A program made the position numbers and the translations under genes. The notes beneath the pieces are model-generated. The model was not told the origin of the DNA, made no database searches, and saw only the letters and a list, made by a program, of their open reading frames with translations. This document shows positions 8,545-17,788 of a DNA stretch of 64,000 nucleotides, one piece after another. The DNA comes from Pseudomonas furukawaii. Its GTDB lineage: Bacteria; Pseudomonadota; Gammaproteobacteria; Pseudomonadales; Pseudomonadaceae. The stretch lies in NCBI RefSeq assembly GCF_002355475.1, contig NZ_AP014862.1, forward strand, positions 1,922,001 through 1,986,000, read 5' to 3'. The stretch's first letter is position 1. The number at the start of each line of letters is the position of its first letter.

Positions 8545-9714
8545 ATGAAAAAGCCAAACCCCCTTCTCGAAGACCTCAAGGCCATCCTGCCGGCCATTGC
8601 CGCCAACGCGGCCCGGGCCGAGCAGTTGCGTCGGGTGCCGGATGAGAACATCGCGCTGCTCAAGGGCATCGGCCTGCACCGCGCGCTGCAACCGAAGCAC
8701 TACGGCGGCCTGGAAATCTCCCTGCCGGAGTTCGCCGACTGCGTGGTGGCCCTGGCCGGCGCCTGCGCCAGTACCGCCTGGGCGTTCAGCCTGCTCTGCA
8801 CCCATAGCCATCAGTTGGCGATGTTCTCCTCGCGCCTGCAGGACGAGGTCTGGGGCGAGAACCCCGATGCCACCGCCAGCAGTTCCATCGCGCCCTTCGG
8901 CAAGGTGGAGGAGGTGGAGGGCGGGGTGATCTTCAACGGCGAGATGGGCTGGAGCAGTGGCAGCGACCATGCCGAATGGGCCATCGTCGGCTGCCGTCGC
9001 AAGAACGCCGAAGGTGAGCCGGTGTACTGCTTCGCCGTGCTGCCCCGCAGCGACTACGAGATCCGCGACGACTGGTTCGCCGCCGGTATGAAGGGCAGCG
9101 GCACCAAGACCCTGGTGATCAGGGACGCCTTCGTCCCCAACTACCGCATCCAGGCCGCCAGGGACATGATGGAAGGCCGCTCCGACGGCTTCGGCCTCTA
9201 CCCCGACAGCAAGATCTTCTACGCGCCCTACCGCCCGTACTTCGCCAGCGGTTTCGCGGCCATCAGCCTGGGCATCGCCGAGCGCATGCTGGAGGCCTAC
9301 AAGGAGAAGACGAAGAACCGCGTCCGCGCCTACACCGGCGCCAGCGTCGGCACCGCCACGCCGGCCCTGATGCGCCTGGCCGAGTCCACCCACCAGGTGG
9401 CCGCCGCCCGCGCCTTCCTGGAGAAGACTTGGCAGGAACATGCCGAGCATGGCGAGCGCCACCAGTACCCGAGCCGCGAGACCCTGGCCTATTGGCGTAC
9501 CAACCAGGCCTATGCGGTGAAGATGTGCATCCAGTCGGTGGACCGATTGTTCGAGGCCGCCGGCGGCACCTCCTGGTTCGAGAGCAACGAGATGCAGCGC
9601 CTGTTCCGCGACTCCCACATGACCGGTGCCCACGCCTACACCGACTACGACGTCTGCGCGCAGATCCTCGGCCGTGAGCTGATGGGGCTGGAGCCTGATC
9701 CTTCCATGGTGTGA
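8545..9714 (+). CDS. p-Hydroxyphenylacetate 3-hydroxylase, oxygenase component (C2)
   Basis: Flavin-dependent monooxygenase of 389 residues with the acyl-CoA-dehydrogenase fold. It uses reduced FMN from a partner reductase to hydroxylate 4-hydroxyphenylacetate to 3,4-dihydroxyphenylacetate. From memory, the sequence matches the Acinetobacter baumannii C2 protein over long stretches, for example AEQLRRVPDENI, FGKVEEVEGG and the C-terminus ILGRELMG.EPD. The start at 8545 follows aagcagggcctcgac. The flavin reductase partner is the next gene. No homoprotocatechuate ring-cleavage genes are in the window, so the product must be processed elsewhere. Confidence 0.9.
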   Translation: MKKPNPLLEDLKAILPAIAANAARAEQLRRVPDENIALLKGIGLHRALQPKHYGGLEISLPEFADCVVALAGACASTAWAFSLLCTHSHQLAMFSSRLQDEVWGENPDATASSSIAPFGKVEEVEGGVIFNGEMGWSSGSDHAEWAIVGCRRKNAEGEPVYCFAVLPRSDYEIRDDWFAAGMKGSGTKTLVIRDAFVPNYRIQAARDMMEGRSDGFGLYPDSKIFYAPYRPYFASGFAAISLGIAERMLEAYKEKTKNRVRAYTGASVGTATPALMRLAESTHQVAAARAFLEKTWQEHAEHGERHQYPSRETLAYWRTNQAYAVKMCIQSVDRLFEAAGGTSWFESNEMQRLFRDSHMTGAHAYTDYDVCAQILGRELMGLEPDPSMV

Positions 9715-9800
9715 GCTGTCGCTCCGCCATTCCCACCTGCGTGCCACTTGTTCGAATCATCGCGCGGCCGTCCCATGAGGCGACCGCCAGGAGTTGCGTC

Positions 9801-10739
9801 ATGTCCTCCCAGGAAACCCTGTTCGATTCCCGTGCCTTTCGCCGTGCGCTGGGCAACTTCGCCACCGGCGTCACCGTGGTCACCGCCACCGCCCCCGATG
9901 GCACCCGCGTTGGCGTCACCGCCAACAGCTTCAACTCGGTGTCCCTGGAGCCGCCGCTGATCCTCTGGAGCATCGACAAGCGCTCCAGCAGCCTGGCGGT
10001 GTTCGAGCGGGCCCGCCATTTCGCGGTGAATATCCTCGCCGCCGACCAGATCGAGCTGTCCAACCAGTTCGCTCGGCCCCGCGACGACAAGTTCGAGGGG
10101 ATCGCGGTCGAGTCCGGTATCGGCGGCACGCCGCTGTTGCCCGATTGCGCGGCGCGTTTCGAGTGCGAGCTGCACCAGCGGGTGGAAGGCGGGGATCACT
10201 GGATCCTCATCGGCAAGGTGGTGCGCTTCGACGACTTCGGCCGTTCGCCGCTGCTCTATCACCAGGGCGCCTACTCCATGGTCCTGCCCCATACCCGCAT
10301 GACCCGCAAGGACGACGGCCAGCCCGCCTCCAGTGCCTTCCAGGGCCGGCTCTCGCACAATCTCTATTACCTGATGACCCAGGCAGTGCGTGGCTACCAG
10401 TCCGACTACCAGCCGCGGCAACTGTCCAGCGGCCTGCGCACCAGCGAGGCGCGCATGCTGATGGTGTTGGAGAACGACGCGGGTCTGGGCCTGGCGGACC
10501 TGCAGCGGGAGGTGGCCATGCCCATGCGGGAGATCGAGGAAGCGGTGGCCATCCTCAAGCGCAAGGGCATGGTGGCGGACGCCGACGACCGCGTGCTGCT
10601 GACGCCCGCCGGGGTGGAGCAGGCGGAAGCGCTCTGGCGCATCGCCGGTGAGCAGCAGGACAAGGTGTTCGCGCGCTTCAGCCCGGAGCAGGTGGAGACC
10701 TTCAAGACCATGCTCAAGGCGGTGATCGCCCTGGGCTGA
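9801..10739 (+). CDS. p-Hydroxyphenylacetate 3-hydroxylase, flavin reductase component (C1) with MarR-like domain
   Basis: Two-domain protein of 312 residues. Residues about 10-165 are a flavin-reductase-like FMN domain (LGNFATGVTVVTA, NSFNSVSLEPPL) that uses NADH to make FMNH2 for the C2 oxygenase. Residues about 175-312 are a MarR-like winged helix (RMLMVLENDAGLGLADLQ). In the A. baumannii enzyme the equivalent tail is autoinhibitory and is released by binding of 4-hydroxyphenylacetate. ATG at 9801 follows CAGGAG with 7-base spacing. The gene lies 86 bases after C2 and faces the chemoreceptor gene. Confidence 0.9.
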   Translation: MSSQETLFDSRAFRRALGNFATGVTVVTATAPDGTRVGVTANSFNSVSLEPPLILWSIDKRSSSLAVFERARHFAVNILAADQIELSNQFARPRDDKFEGIAVESGIGGTPLLPDCAARFECELHQRVEGGDHWILIGKVVRFDDFGRSPLLYHQGAYSMVLPHTRMTRKDDGQPASSAFQGRLSHNLYYLMTQAVRGYQSDYQPRQLSSGLRTSEARMLMVLENDAGLGLADLQREVAMPMREIEEAVAILKRKGMVADADDRVLLTPAGVEQAEALWRIAGEQQDKVFARFSPEQVETFKTMLKAVIALG

Positions 10740-10754
10740 TCCCGGTCTGGCCAT

Positions 10755-10792
10755 CCGGGGGGCGCCGTGCGCACCGGCACGAGCACCCCCGG
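10755..10792. terminator. Possible bidirectional hairpin
   Basis: Between two convergent genes, CCGGGGG (10755-10761) pairs with CCCCCGG (10786-10792) around an inner GTGC/GCAC stem. There is no T-run on either strand, so termination is only suggested by position. Confidence 0.3.
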
Positions 10793-10800
10793 GGCCAGGG

Positions 10801-12501
10801 TCAGGTCCGCCCCAGGTTGAAGTGGCTGACCTGGGCGTGCAGGCCGTCCGCCAGCCGCGCCAGGCCCTGGGTGGCGCTGCTGACCTGGTCGGAGCCCTCG
10901 GCATTGTGGCTGGCCAGGTCGCGGATCAGCTCGATGCGCTGGCTGATGTCGTGGGCCACGGCGGCCTGTTCCTCGGCGGCGCTGGCGATCTGCACCGCCA
11001 TGTCGCTGATCACCCGGTTGGCGTGGGTGATGCTTTCCAGGGCCTGGCCGGCGTCGTCCGCCTGGCGGGCGCCCGCTTCCGCCTGGTCGCGGCTCTGGGC
11101 CATGGCCTCCACGGCCTGGCGCGCACCCTCCTGCAGACGCTGGATCATCTCCTGGATTTCCCGGGTGGAGTCCTGGGTGCGCTTGGCGAGGCTGCGCACT
11201 TCATCCGCCACCACGGCGAAGCCGCGACCCTGCTCACCCGCCCGGGCCGCCTCGATGGCCGCATTCAGGGCCAGCAGGTTGGTCTGGTCGGCGATGCCGC
11301 GGATCACGTCGAGGATGCCGCCGATGCTGGCGGTGTTGGTGGCCAGGTCCTGGACCACTTCCGCCGCCTCGCCGATATCGCCGGAGAGGCGCTGGATGGT
11401 GCCGACCATCGCATCCACCACTTGGCGGCCGCTGCTGGCGGAGCGGTCCGCCTGCTGCGCGGCCTCGGCGGTCTGGCTGGAGTGGCGTGCCACTTCCTGC
11501 ACGGTGGCGGCCATTTCGGTGATGGCGGTGGCCACTTCCACGGTGTGCAGTTCCTGCTGGCGGATGTTCTCCAGGGTCTCCTGCGAGGTGCGGGTGAGCC
11601 GCTCGGCGGAGACGCTCAGCTGGCTGCTGGAGTGCACCACATTGCTGACGATGTCCCGCAGCTTGCCGACCATCTGCCCGAAGGCGTGGGACAGCACGCC
11701 GAACTCCCCGGAGCTGCGGGCATCCAGCTGGGTGGCCAGGTCGCCGTCGGCCACCCGGCGCGCGTCCCCGGACAGGCGCAGCAGGGCACCGCTGACCTTG
11801 CGGCGGATGCTGAAGATGCCGATCACCGAAATCAGGATCAGCAGCAGGACCATGGCGCTCACCAGGGTCATGTAGGTGCTGCCGGTGGCATGCAGCTCGT
11901 CCACTTCCCGTTGGGTGCGCTGATCCAGCATGACGAAGAAGTCATCCACCGGGTGCATGATCCGGGCTTTCTCCTGGTGGTACTTCGGGCTGTGGACGAG
12001 CTCGCCGGCCCTTGCCAGGTCGCCGGCCCGGACCGCCTCGAAAGCCTGGGCCTCCAGGCCGGCCAGTTCGTTGGAGGCCCGTTCCGCCTCCGCCAGCTTG
12101 GCCAGCTCGTCCTGGCTGAAACCCCGGCGGCGCATCAGCTCCTGCAGCGCCACGGCCTGGCCGTCACCGCGCGCGACGTCCTGGTCGGCGGCGAGGAAGT
12201 CGAGGTGGGGGCGCTGGTAGTCCAGGGGACGTGCCTGCTGACCATTGCGGATGGCCAGCACCTGCTGGTAGAGCCGCGCGTAGCGTTCGTCGCCGGTGAC
12301 CGCGTAGGTGCGCGCCATGCGGCTGAGGTCGTCGGAGCTCTGCCGCAGTTCGTCGGCGAGCAGGTAGGACTGGTAGCGGTTCTCCTGGCGTTCGCCCAGC
12401 TGCCGCTGGTTGCCGATGAGCAGGACCACCAGCAGGCAGAGCAGGGCGGTGCAGAGGATGATGGCGCTGAAGATCAGCGAGAACAGGCGTTGTATGGACA
12501 A
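10801..12501 (-). CDS. Methyl-accepting chemotaxis protein
   Basis: Inner-membrane chemoreceptor of 566 residues. An N-terminal membrane helix (about 7-30) is followed by a periplasmic helical-bundle sensor, a second membrane helix around 205-225, a HAMP linker, and a cytoplasmic signalling domain whose hairpin tip contains [20 protein letters not shown]. The start is probably TTG at 12501, preceded by aggagagcccccc and giving MSIQRLFSL; the upstream frame to 12690 has low-quality proline/arginine-rich sequence. The ligand is unknown. The adjacent hydroxyphenylacetate genes make an aromatic acid conceivable, but that is only context. Confidence 0.9.
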   Translation of the reverse strand: MSIQRLFSLIFSAIILCTALLCLLVVLLIGNQRQLGERQENRYQSYLLADELRQSSDDLSRMARTYAVTGDERYARLYQQVLAIRNGQQARPLDYQRPHLDFLAADQDVARGDGQAVALQELMRRRGFSQDELAKLAEAERASNELAGLEAQAFEAVRAGDLARAGELVHSPKYHQEKARIMHPVDDFFVMLDQRTQREVDELHATGSTYMTLVSAMVLLLILISVIGIFSIRRKVSGALLRLSGDARRVADGDLATQLDARSSGEFGVLSHAFGQMVGKLRDIVSNVVHSSSQLSVSAERLTRTSQETLENIRQQELHTVEVATAITEMAATVQEVARHSSQTAEAAQQADRSASSGRQVVDAMVGTIQRLSGDIGEAAEVVQDLATNTASIGGILDVIRGIADQTNLLALNAAIEAARAGEQGRGFAVVADEVRSLAKRTQDSTREIQEMIQRLQEGARQAVEAMAQSRDQAEAGARQADDAGQALESITHANRVISDMAVQIASAAEEQAAVAHDISQRIELIRDLASHNAEGSDQVSSATQGLARLADGLHAQVSHFNLGRT

Positions 12502-12686
12502 GGGGGGCTCTCCTGCGGGGACCTTGGCCGGTCTCGCGGCGAGGAGAAGGGGCGGGATGGCGCGGGCGATCCTTCGCACAATCGACTCGGGGCGGGAGGG
12601 GCAGCGATCCTTGCTTGCGTCTCGGTATGCACCAGGGTGGTGCGCGACAATAATTGACTGAACAGGCAATAAATGGCAACTGGCTA

Positions 12687-13589
12687 TCAATCTATTTTGT
12701 CGACATGCGCTTCACGCCAGAGCCAGTCCAGCAGCTCCCGCAATTTCGGGTCGGGCTCGCGCCGCTCCGGGTAGACCAGGTAGTAGGCCCCGCCGGTGGG
12801 GACCCGCAGGTCGAACGGCGCGACCAGGTGACCCTTGTCGAGTTCATCGCCGATCAGGGACCAGTCCCCCAGGGCGATTCCCGTGCCCTGGCTGGCGACG
12901 GACAGGGCGAGGTCCAGGGTGTCGAAGTGGTGGCCGCCGGAGAGGGGGCCAGGGTTGTGCCCTGCGGCCCGCAGCCAGTTTTCCCAGTCGTGCTTGTCCC
13001 GTGCGGGGTGCAGCAGGACGTGGCGCTCCAGGTCCGCCGGTGTGTCCAGCGGCAGTGGGCCTTCCAGTACCTGGCGGGTGCAGACCGGCGTCAGTCGCTC
13101 GTCGAACAGGTGGCGCGCCACCACACCGTGGCCGGGGGCCTGGGCGTAGATCATGGCGGCGTCGAACTCCTCGCGGCGGAAGTCCACGCCGTAGGCGATG
13201 GTGGTGGTGAGTTCCACCGGCACGTCCGGGCGCAGGGCCTGCCATTTCATCAGTCGTGGCAGCAGCCAGCGCATGGCGCAGGTGGGGGCCTTGAGTTGCA
13301 GGGCCTTGCGCCTTGCGCCGACCTCCTCGACAGCTTCATCGATCAGGGCGAACACCTGCTGGATGCGCGGGTAGAACTCGCGCCCCTGATCGGTCAGCGC
13401 CAGGCCCCGGGCCTGGCGCAGGAACAGCGGGTAGCCGAGGTGCGCCTCCAGGCCGGCGATCTGCCGGCTGACCGCCCCCTGGGTGATGTGCAGCAACTCG
13501 GCCGCGCGGGTGAAGTTGCAGCATTGTGCCGTGATCAGAAAGGTATGCAGGGCGGGCAGGGGAGGCAGGCGTTTCATTGGATGAGCCAT
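12687..13589 (-). CDS. LysR-family regulator (GcvA-like)
   Basis: DNA-binding regulator of up to 300 residues. The N-terminal winged helix ([19 protein letters not shown] at about 25-43) is followed by a periplasmic-binding-like effector domain. Either ATG at 13589 or the one at 13577 (MKRLPPL) could be the start; neither has a strong ribosome site. It is divergent from an aldehyde dehydrogenase gene with 136 bases between them, and an inverted repeat at 13598-13614 next to its start fits a LysR operator. It probably controls the dehydrogenase and itself; the inducer is unknown. Confidence 0.88.
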   Translation of the reverse strand: MAHPMKRLPPLPALHTFLITAQCCNFTRAAELLHITQGAVSRQIAGLEAHLGYPLFLRQARGLALTDQGREFYPRIQQVFALIDEAVEEVGARRKALQLKAPTCAMRWLLPRLMKWQALRPDVPVELTTTIAYGVDFRREEFDAAMIYAQAPGHGVVARHLFDERLTPVCTRQVLEGPLPLDTPADLERHVLLHPARDKHDWENWLRAAGHNPGPLSGGHHFDTLDLALSVASQGTGIALGDWSLIGDELDKGHLVAPFDLRVPTGGAYYLVYPERREPDPKLRELLDWLWREAHVDKID

Positions 13590-13597
13590 GATCTTGA

Positions 13598-13614
13598 GTC
13601 ATGGCTAGTATGAC
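13598..13614. promoter_or_regulatory. LysR-type operator candidate
   Basis: GTCAT-N7-ATGAC inverted repeat in the divergent promoter region between the LysR gene and the aldehyde dehydrogenase, only 9-25 bases from the regulator start. The position suits autorepression. Confidence 0.45.
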
Positions 13615-13725
13615 GATTTTTGCCTTGTCAGTCCCTGGGGGTGACGGCTCAATGGGCGCCATCCAAGGGGTCTGCCGATAGCTCGGGCAAGACCCCATCG
13701 CCTCGCCTTTCCAGGAGCCAATACC

Positions 13726-15189
13726 ATGTCGAATACCCTGCCCCCCTTCACTGACACCCAGGCCGGCGTCTACATCAATGGCCAGTGGTTGCCTGGCGGT
13801 GTCGAGCTGGAGGTGGTGAACCCGGCCACCGAAACCGTTCTGGCACGCATCGGTAGCGGCGATGCCGAGCATGTCGAGTCTGCGGTGCTGGCCGCCAGCC
13901 AGGCCTTCCCGGGCTGGGCCCGCAGCAGCGGTGCCGAGCGTGGTGCCCTGCTGCGGCGAATCGCCGAGGGCGTGCGCGAGCGTCGCGATACCCTGATCCG
14001 GCTGCAGTCGGCGAACAACGGCAAGCCGCTGTTCGAGGCGGCCATCGACGTGGACGATGTGATCGGCACCTTCGAGTACTACGCCGGCCTGGCCGAGGGC
14101 CTGGACGCCCGGCAGAACAGCCCCGTCGAGCTGCCCAGCGAGGACTTCGCCGCGCGCCTGCGCCGTGAACCCTGCGGCGTCGTGGGGCTGATCGTGCCCT
14201 GGAACTTCCCCATGGTGACCACTGCGTGGAAGCTGGCCCCGGCCCTGGCCGCCGGTTGCGCGGTGGTGCTCAAACCCTCCGAGGTCACGCCGCTGCCGGA
14301 GCTGGAGCTGGCGCGCATCATCCATGACGCGGGCGTTCCGGCGGGCGTGTTCAACCTGGTGTGCGGCACGGGGCTTGCCGTCGGTGCACCGCTGTCGTCC
14401 CACCCGAAAGTGGCCAAGGTTTCCTTCACCGGCAGCAACGCGGTCGGCATCCAGGTGATGCAGCGGGCGGCCGAGACCGTGAAGGGCATCAGCCTGGAGC
14501 TGGGCGGCAAGTCGTCGCTGCTGGTGCTGGAGCAGGCCGACCTGGACCTGGCGGTGGAGCTGGCCTGTGGCGGGGCGTTCTTCAACGCCGGGCAGATGTG
14601 TTCCGCCACCAGCCGCGTGCTGGTGGCCGAGCCCCTGGTGGCGGACTTCCTGGCCCGGATCAGCGCCCGAGCCGCCGCCATCCGCGTCGGCGATCCCTTC
14701 AGCGAGGGCGTGGAGATGGGCGCCCTGGTCAACCAGGCCCAGTACCAGCGGGTGCGTGGCCATATCCAGCGCGGCATCGAATCCGGCGCGCGCCTGGTCT
14801 GCGGCGGCGAGCGTCCGGCGGGCCTCGAACGCGGCTTCTTCCTCCAGCCCACGGTGTTCTCCGAGGTACCGAAGGACAGTGCCCTGTGGAACGAGGAGAT
14901 CTTCGGCCCGGTGCTCTGTGTGCGCAGCTTCGCCAGCGAGGAGGAGGCCATCGCCCTGGCCAACGACAGCGAGTTCGGCCTGGTGGCCAGCGTGGTGAGC
15001 CGTGATCTCGACGCCGCCGAGCGGGTGGCCAACGCCCTGCAGGCCGGCATGGTGTGGATCAACTCGCCCCAGGTGATCTTCCCCCAGACCGCCTGGGGTG
15101 GTTACAAGCAGAGCAGCATCGGCCGCGAGCTCGGCCCCTGGGGCCTGGCGGCCTTCCAGGAACTCAAGCATGTGGTGCGGGCGGTCTGA
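13726..15189 (+). CDS. NAD(P)-dependent aldehyde dehydrogenase
   Basis: Aldehyde dehydrogenase superfamily member of 487 residues, a normal length. Glu258 in LELGGKS and Cys292 in GQMCSATS are the general base and catalytic nucleophile; VPWNFPM and the C-terminal WGGYKQSSIGRELG are also typical. It resembles betaine-aldehyde-type enzymes, but family resemblance does not fix the substrate. ATG follows CAGGAG with 7-base spacing. It is transcribed away from the LysR gene and faces the glutamate-synthase-like gene, so it is probably a single-gene unit. Confidence 0.9.
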   Translation: MSNTLPPFTDTQAGVYINGQWLPGGVELEVVNPATETVLARIGSGDAEHVESAVLAASQAFPGWARSSGAERGALLRRIAEGVRERRDTLIRLQSANNGKPLFEAAIDVDDVIGTFEYYAGLAEGLDARQNSPVELPSEDFAARLRREPCGVVGLIVPWNFPMVTTAWKLAPALAAGCAVVLKPSEVTPLPELELARIIHDAGVPAGVFNLVCGTGLAVGAPLSSHPKVAKVSFTGSNAVGIQVMQRAAETVKGISLELGGKSSLLVLEQADLDLAVELACGGAFFNAGQMCSATSRVLVAEPLVADFLARISARAAAIRVGDPFSEGVEMGALVNQAQYQRVRGHIQRGIESGARLVCGGERPAGLERGFFLQPTVFSEVPKDSALWNEEIFGPVLCVRSFASEEEAIALANDSEFGLVASVVSRDLDAAERVANALQAGMVWINSPQVIFPQTAWGGYKQSSIGRELGPWGLAAFQELKHVVRAV

Positions 15190-15252
15190 TTCGGTGCCGG
15201 GGCCGGTGCGCGCAACGCACCCCTGGGCGTCGGTCGTTCGCGGGCGGCGGCG

Positions 15253-16866
15253 CTACCAGGGCGTCGCCGGCTCGAAGCTGTCCGCCCGGGCCATGGCCCA
15301 CATGCGCTCGTAGAAGTCCGCCTCGATCCTGTCCTTGAGCAGGTCGCCCGGCTTGAGGAAGACGTGGATCTGCGAGAACAGGCGGATCTCCTTGTCCGAG
15401 ACGCGGCGCACCAGATGGCGGGGTTCCAGCTGGTTGGGGTGCTCCAGGCCGGCGGCGGCGAGCATCTCGGCCAGGCCTTTCAGGGTGTTGCGGTGGAACA
15501 TCTGCACCCGCTGGGCCTTGTCCGGCACCACCAGGGCGCGTTGGCGCAGCTTGTCCTGGGTGGCGACGCCGGTGGGGCACTTGTTCGTATGGCAGCTCTG
15601 GGACTGGATGCAGCCGATGGCGAACATGAAGCCTCGGGCCGAGTTGGCCCAGTCGGCGCCGATGGCCAGCACGCTGGCGATGTCGAAGGCGCTGATGATC
15701 TTGCCGCTCGCCCCGATCTTGATCTTGTCCCGCAGGTTCAGCCCCACCAGGGTGTTGTGGACGAACAGCAGGCCTTCGCGCAGGGGCACGCCGATATGGT
15801 CGGTGAACTCCAGCGGGGCGGCGCCAGTGCCGCCTTCCTTGCCGTCCACCACGATGAAGTCCGGCAGGATGCCGGTCTCCAGCATGGCCTTGGCGATGCC
15901 CATGAATTCCCAGGGATGGCCCAGGCAGAACTTGAAGCCCACCGGCTTGCCGCCCGAGAGTTCACGCAGCCTGCCAATGAACCGCATCATCTCGATGGGT
16001 GTGGAGAAGGCGCTGTGGCGAGACGGCGAGATGCAGTCCTCGCCCATGGGCACGCCCCGGGTCAGGGAGATTTCCTCGGTGACCTTGTGCCTGGGCAGGA
16101 TGCCGCCGTGTCCCGGCTTGGCACCCTGGCTCAACTTGATCTCGATCATCCGTACCTGGGGATTGGTCGCCTGGGCGGCGAAGCGTTCCGGGTCGAACTG
16201 GCCGTCGCTGGTACGGCAGCCGAAGTAGCCGCTGCCCAGTTCCCAGACCAGGTCGCCGCCGTTCTCCCGGTGGTAGGGGCTGATGCTGCCCTCGCCGGTG
16301 TCGTGGTAGAAGTTGCCCAGCCTGGCCCCCCGGTTCAGGGCGCGGATGGCGTTGGCGCTGAGGGAGCCGAAGCTCATGGCGGAGATGTTGAACACCGAGG
16401 CCGAGTAGGGCTGGGTGCACTGGGGACCGCCCACCACCACGCGGAAGCTGCCGGGGTCGGCCAGGGGCGCCGGTCGCATGGAGTGGCCGATGAATTCGTA
16501 GCCGGTCCGGTAGACGTCGATCAGGGTGCCGAAGGGCTTGTCGGCGCCCTCGTTCTTGGCGCGGGCGTAGACCAGCGAGCGCTGGGCGCGGGAAAAGGGC
16601 AGTCGGTCGTCGTCGCTCTCCAGCAGGTACTGGCGGATCTCCGGGCGGATGCTTTCCACCAGGTAGCGAATGTTGCCCAGCACCGGGTAATTGCGGCGCA
16701 CGGCGTGGGGCACCTGCAGCAGGTCGAAGATCCCCAGGACGCTCAGGGCGGCGGTCAGCAGGGTGAAGGGCCAGATCCAGTCGTGGTCGGTGAAGGGCAG
16801 GCTGAACAGGGTGAACAGCACGCAGAAGGCGAAGAAGGCGTAGCGGCTCAACAGGGACAGGCTCAT
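15253..16866 (-). CDS. FMN-binding glutamate synthase family protein
   Basis: Membrane-anchored flavoprotein of 537 residues. Two hydrophobic segments (about 7-25 and 30-50) precede a TIM-barrel domain like the FMN/Fe-S half of glutamate synthase, with GEGSISPYH, PGHGGILPRHKV and a late cysteine cluster (C-x5-C-x4-C in IGCIQSQSCHTNKCP) that could hold a 3Fe-4S centre. It lacks the glutaminase domain, so ordinary glutamate synthase activity is unlikely; the true reaction is unknown. The gene stands alone, convergent with the aldehyde dehydrogenase. Confidence 0.85.
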   Translation of the reverse strand: MSLSLLSRYAFFAFCVLFTLFSLPFTDHDWIWPFTLLTAALSVLGIFDLLQVPHAVRRNYPVLGNIRYLVESIRPEIRQYLLESDDDRLPFSRAQRSLVYARAKNEGADKPFGTLIDVYRTGYEFIGHSMRPAPLADPGSFRVVVGGPQCTQPYSASVFNISAMSFGSLSANAIRALNRGARLGNFYHDTGEGSISPYHRENGGDLVWELGSGYFGCRTSDGQFDPERFAAQATNPQVRMIEIKLSQGAKPGHGGILPRHKVTEEISLTRGVPMGEDCISPSRHSAFSTPIEMMRFIGRLRELSGGKPVGFKFCLGHPWEFMGIAKAMLETGILPDFIVVDGKEGGTGAAPLEFTDHIGVPLREGLLFVHNTLVGLNLRDKIKIGASGKIISAFDIASVLAIGADWANSARGFMFAIGCIQSQSCHTNKCPTGVATQDKLRQRALVVPDKAQRVQMFHRNTLKGLAEMLAAAGLEHPNQLEPRHLVRRVSDKEIRLFSQIHVFLKPGDLLKDRIEADFYERMWAMARADSFEPATPW

Positions 16867-16950
16867 GCGGACTCCTCGTTATCAGGTAGCTGCACAGGGT
16901 AGCCCCTGCGGCGGGTAATTGCCTTGCGATGGCTCAAGGGCGAGCCTTGG

Positions 16951-17014
16951 GTAGGGTGCGCCCTGCGCACCGCAAGCACGGCACCGGGGTTCCGGTGCGC
17001 GTGGCGCACCCTAC
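16951..17014. repeat. GTAGGGTGCGC inverted-repeat element
   Basis: Perfect 12-bp arms GTAGGGTGCGCC (16951-16962) and GGCGCACCCTAC (17003-17014) around a GC-rich centre that is itself partly palindromic. This is a common Pseudomonas intergenic element; a partial copy is at about 38877-38900. Confidence 0.65.
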
Positions 17015-17041
17015 GGATGCCGGTGGGGGCGAAGGAAAAGA

Positions 17042-17066
17042 AAAACGGCCCGCGAGGGGCCGTTTT
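17042..17066 (-). terminator. Terminator of bra operon
   Basis: AAAACGGCC (17042-17050) and GGCCGTTTT (17058-17066) form a 9-bp stem. Read on the minus strand it is followed by TTTTTCTTTTC, a good intrinsic terminator 18 bases after the braG stop. Confidence 0.85.
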
Positions 17067-17083
17067 CCGTACCGCAGGAAGCG

Positions 17084-17785
17084 TCAGCCGCCCAGGTAGG
17101 CGTCGCGTACCTTGGGGTCGTTCAGCAGGTCGTGGCCGCTGCCTTGCATGACGATGCGGCCGTTCTCCAGCACATAGCCACGGTCCGCCAGCTTGAGCGC
17201 CTGGTTGGCGTTCTGCTCCACGAGGAACACGGTCACGCCATCCCTGCGCAGCTGTTCGATGATGTCGAAGATCTGCTGGATGATGATGGGCGCGAGGCCG
17301 AGGGAGGGCTCGTCCAGCAGCAGCAGCTTCGGCTTGCTCATCAGCGCGCGGCCGATGGCGAGCATCTGCTGTTCACCGCCGGACATGGTGCCGGCGCGCT
17401 GCTCGAAACGTTCCTTCAGGCGCGGGAACAGGTGCAGCACCTTGTCCATCTGCTCCTGGTAATCGCCCTTTTCGGTGAAGAAGCCGCCCATGGCCAGGTT
17501 CTCTTCGACGGTCAGGCGGGCGAACACCCGGCGGCCTTCCGGCACGACGGCGATGCTCTTGCGCATGATGTCGCAGGATTCCTGGCCCACCAGTTCCTCG
17601 CCCTCGTAGCGGATGCTGCCGCTGGCCGCGCGCGGCGAGCCGCACAGGGTCATCAGCAGGGTGGACTTGCCGGCGCCGTTGGCACCGATCAGGGTCACGA
17701 TCTCGCCCTTCTTCACGTCCATGCTGACGTCGTGCAGGGCCTGGATCTTGCCGTAGAAGGTGGACACCTTTTCGAAGGTCAACAT
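17084..17785 (-). CDS. braG: Branched-chain amino-acid ABC transporter ATPase BraG/LivF
   Basis: One of two cytoplasmic ATPases that power branched-chain amino-acid uptake, 233 residues. Walker A GANGAGKST, signature MSGGEQQMLAIGRAL and Walker B LLLLDEPSLGLAP are complete. It is the last gene of braCDEFG, 3 bases after braF, and is followed by a strong terminator. Confidence 0.96.
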   Translation of the reverse strand: MLTFEKVSTFYGKIQALHDVSMDVKKGEIVTLIGANGAGKSTLLMTLCGSPRAASGSIRYEGEELVGQESCDIMRKSIAVVPEGRRVFARLTVEENLAMGGFFTEKGDYQEQMDKVLHLFPRLKERFEQRAGTMSGGEQQMLAIGRALMSKPKLLLLDEPSLGLAPIIIQQIFDIIEQLRRDGVTVFLVEQNANQALKLADRGYVLENGRIVMQGSGHDLLNDPKVRDAYLGG

Positions 17786-17788
17786 GAC

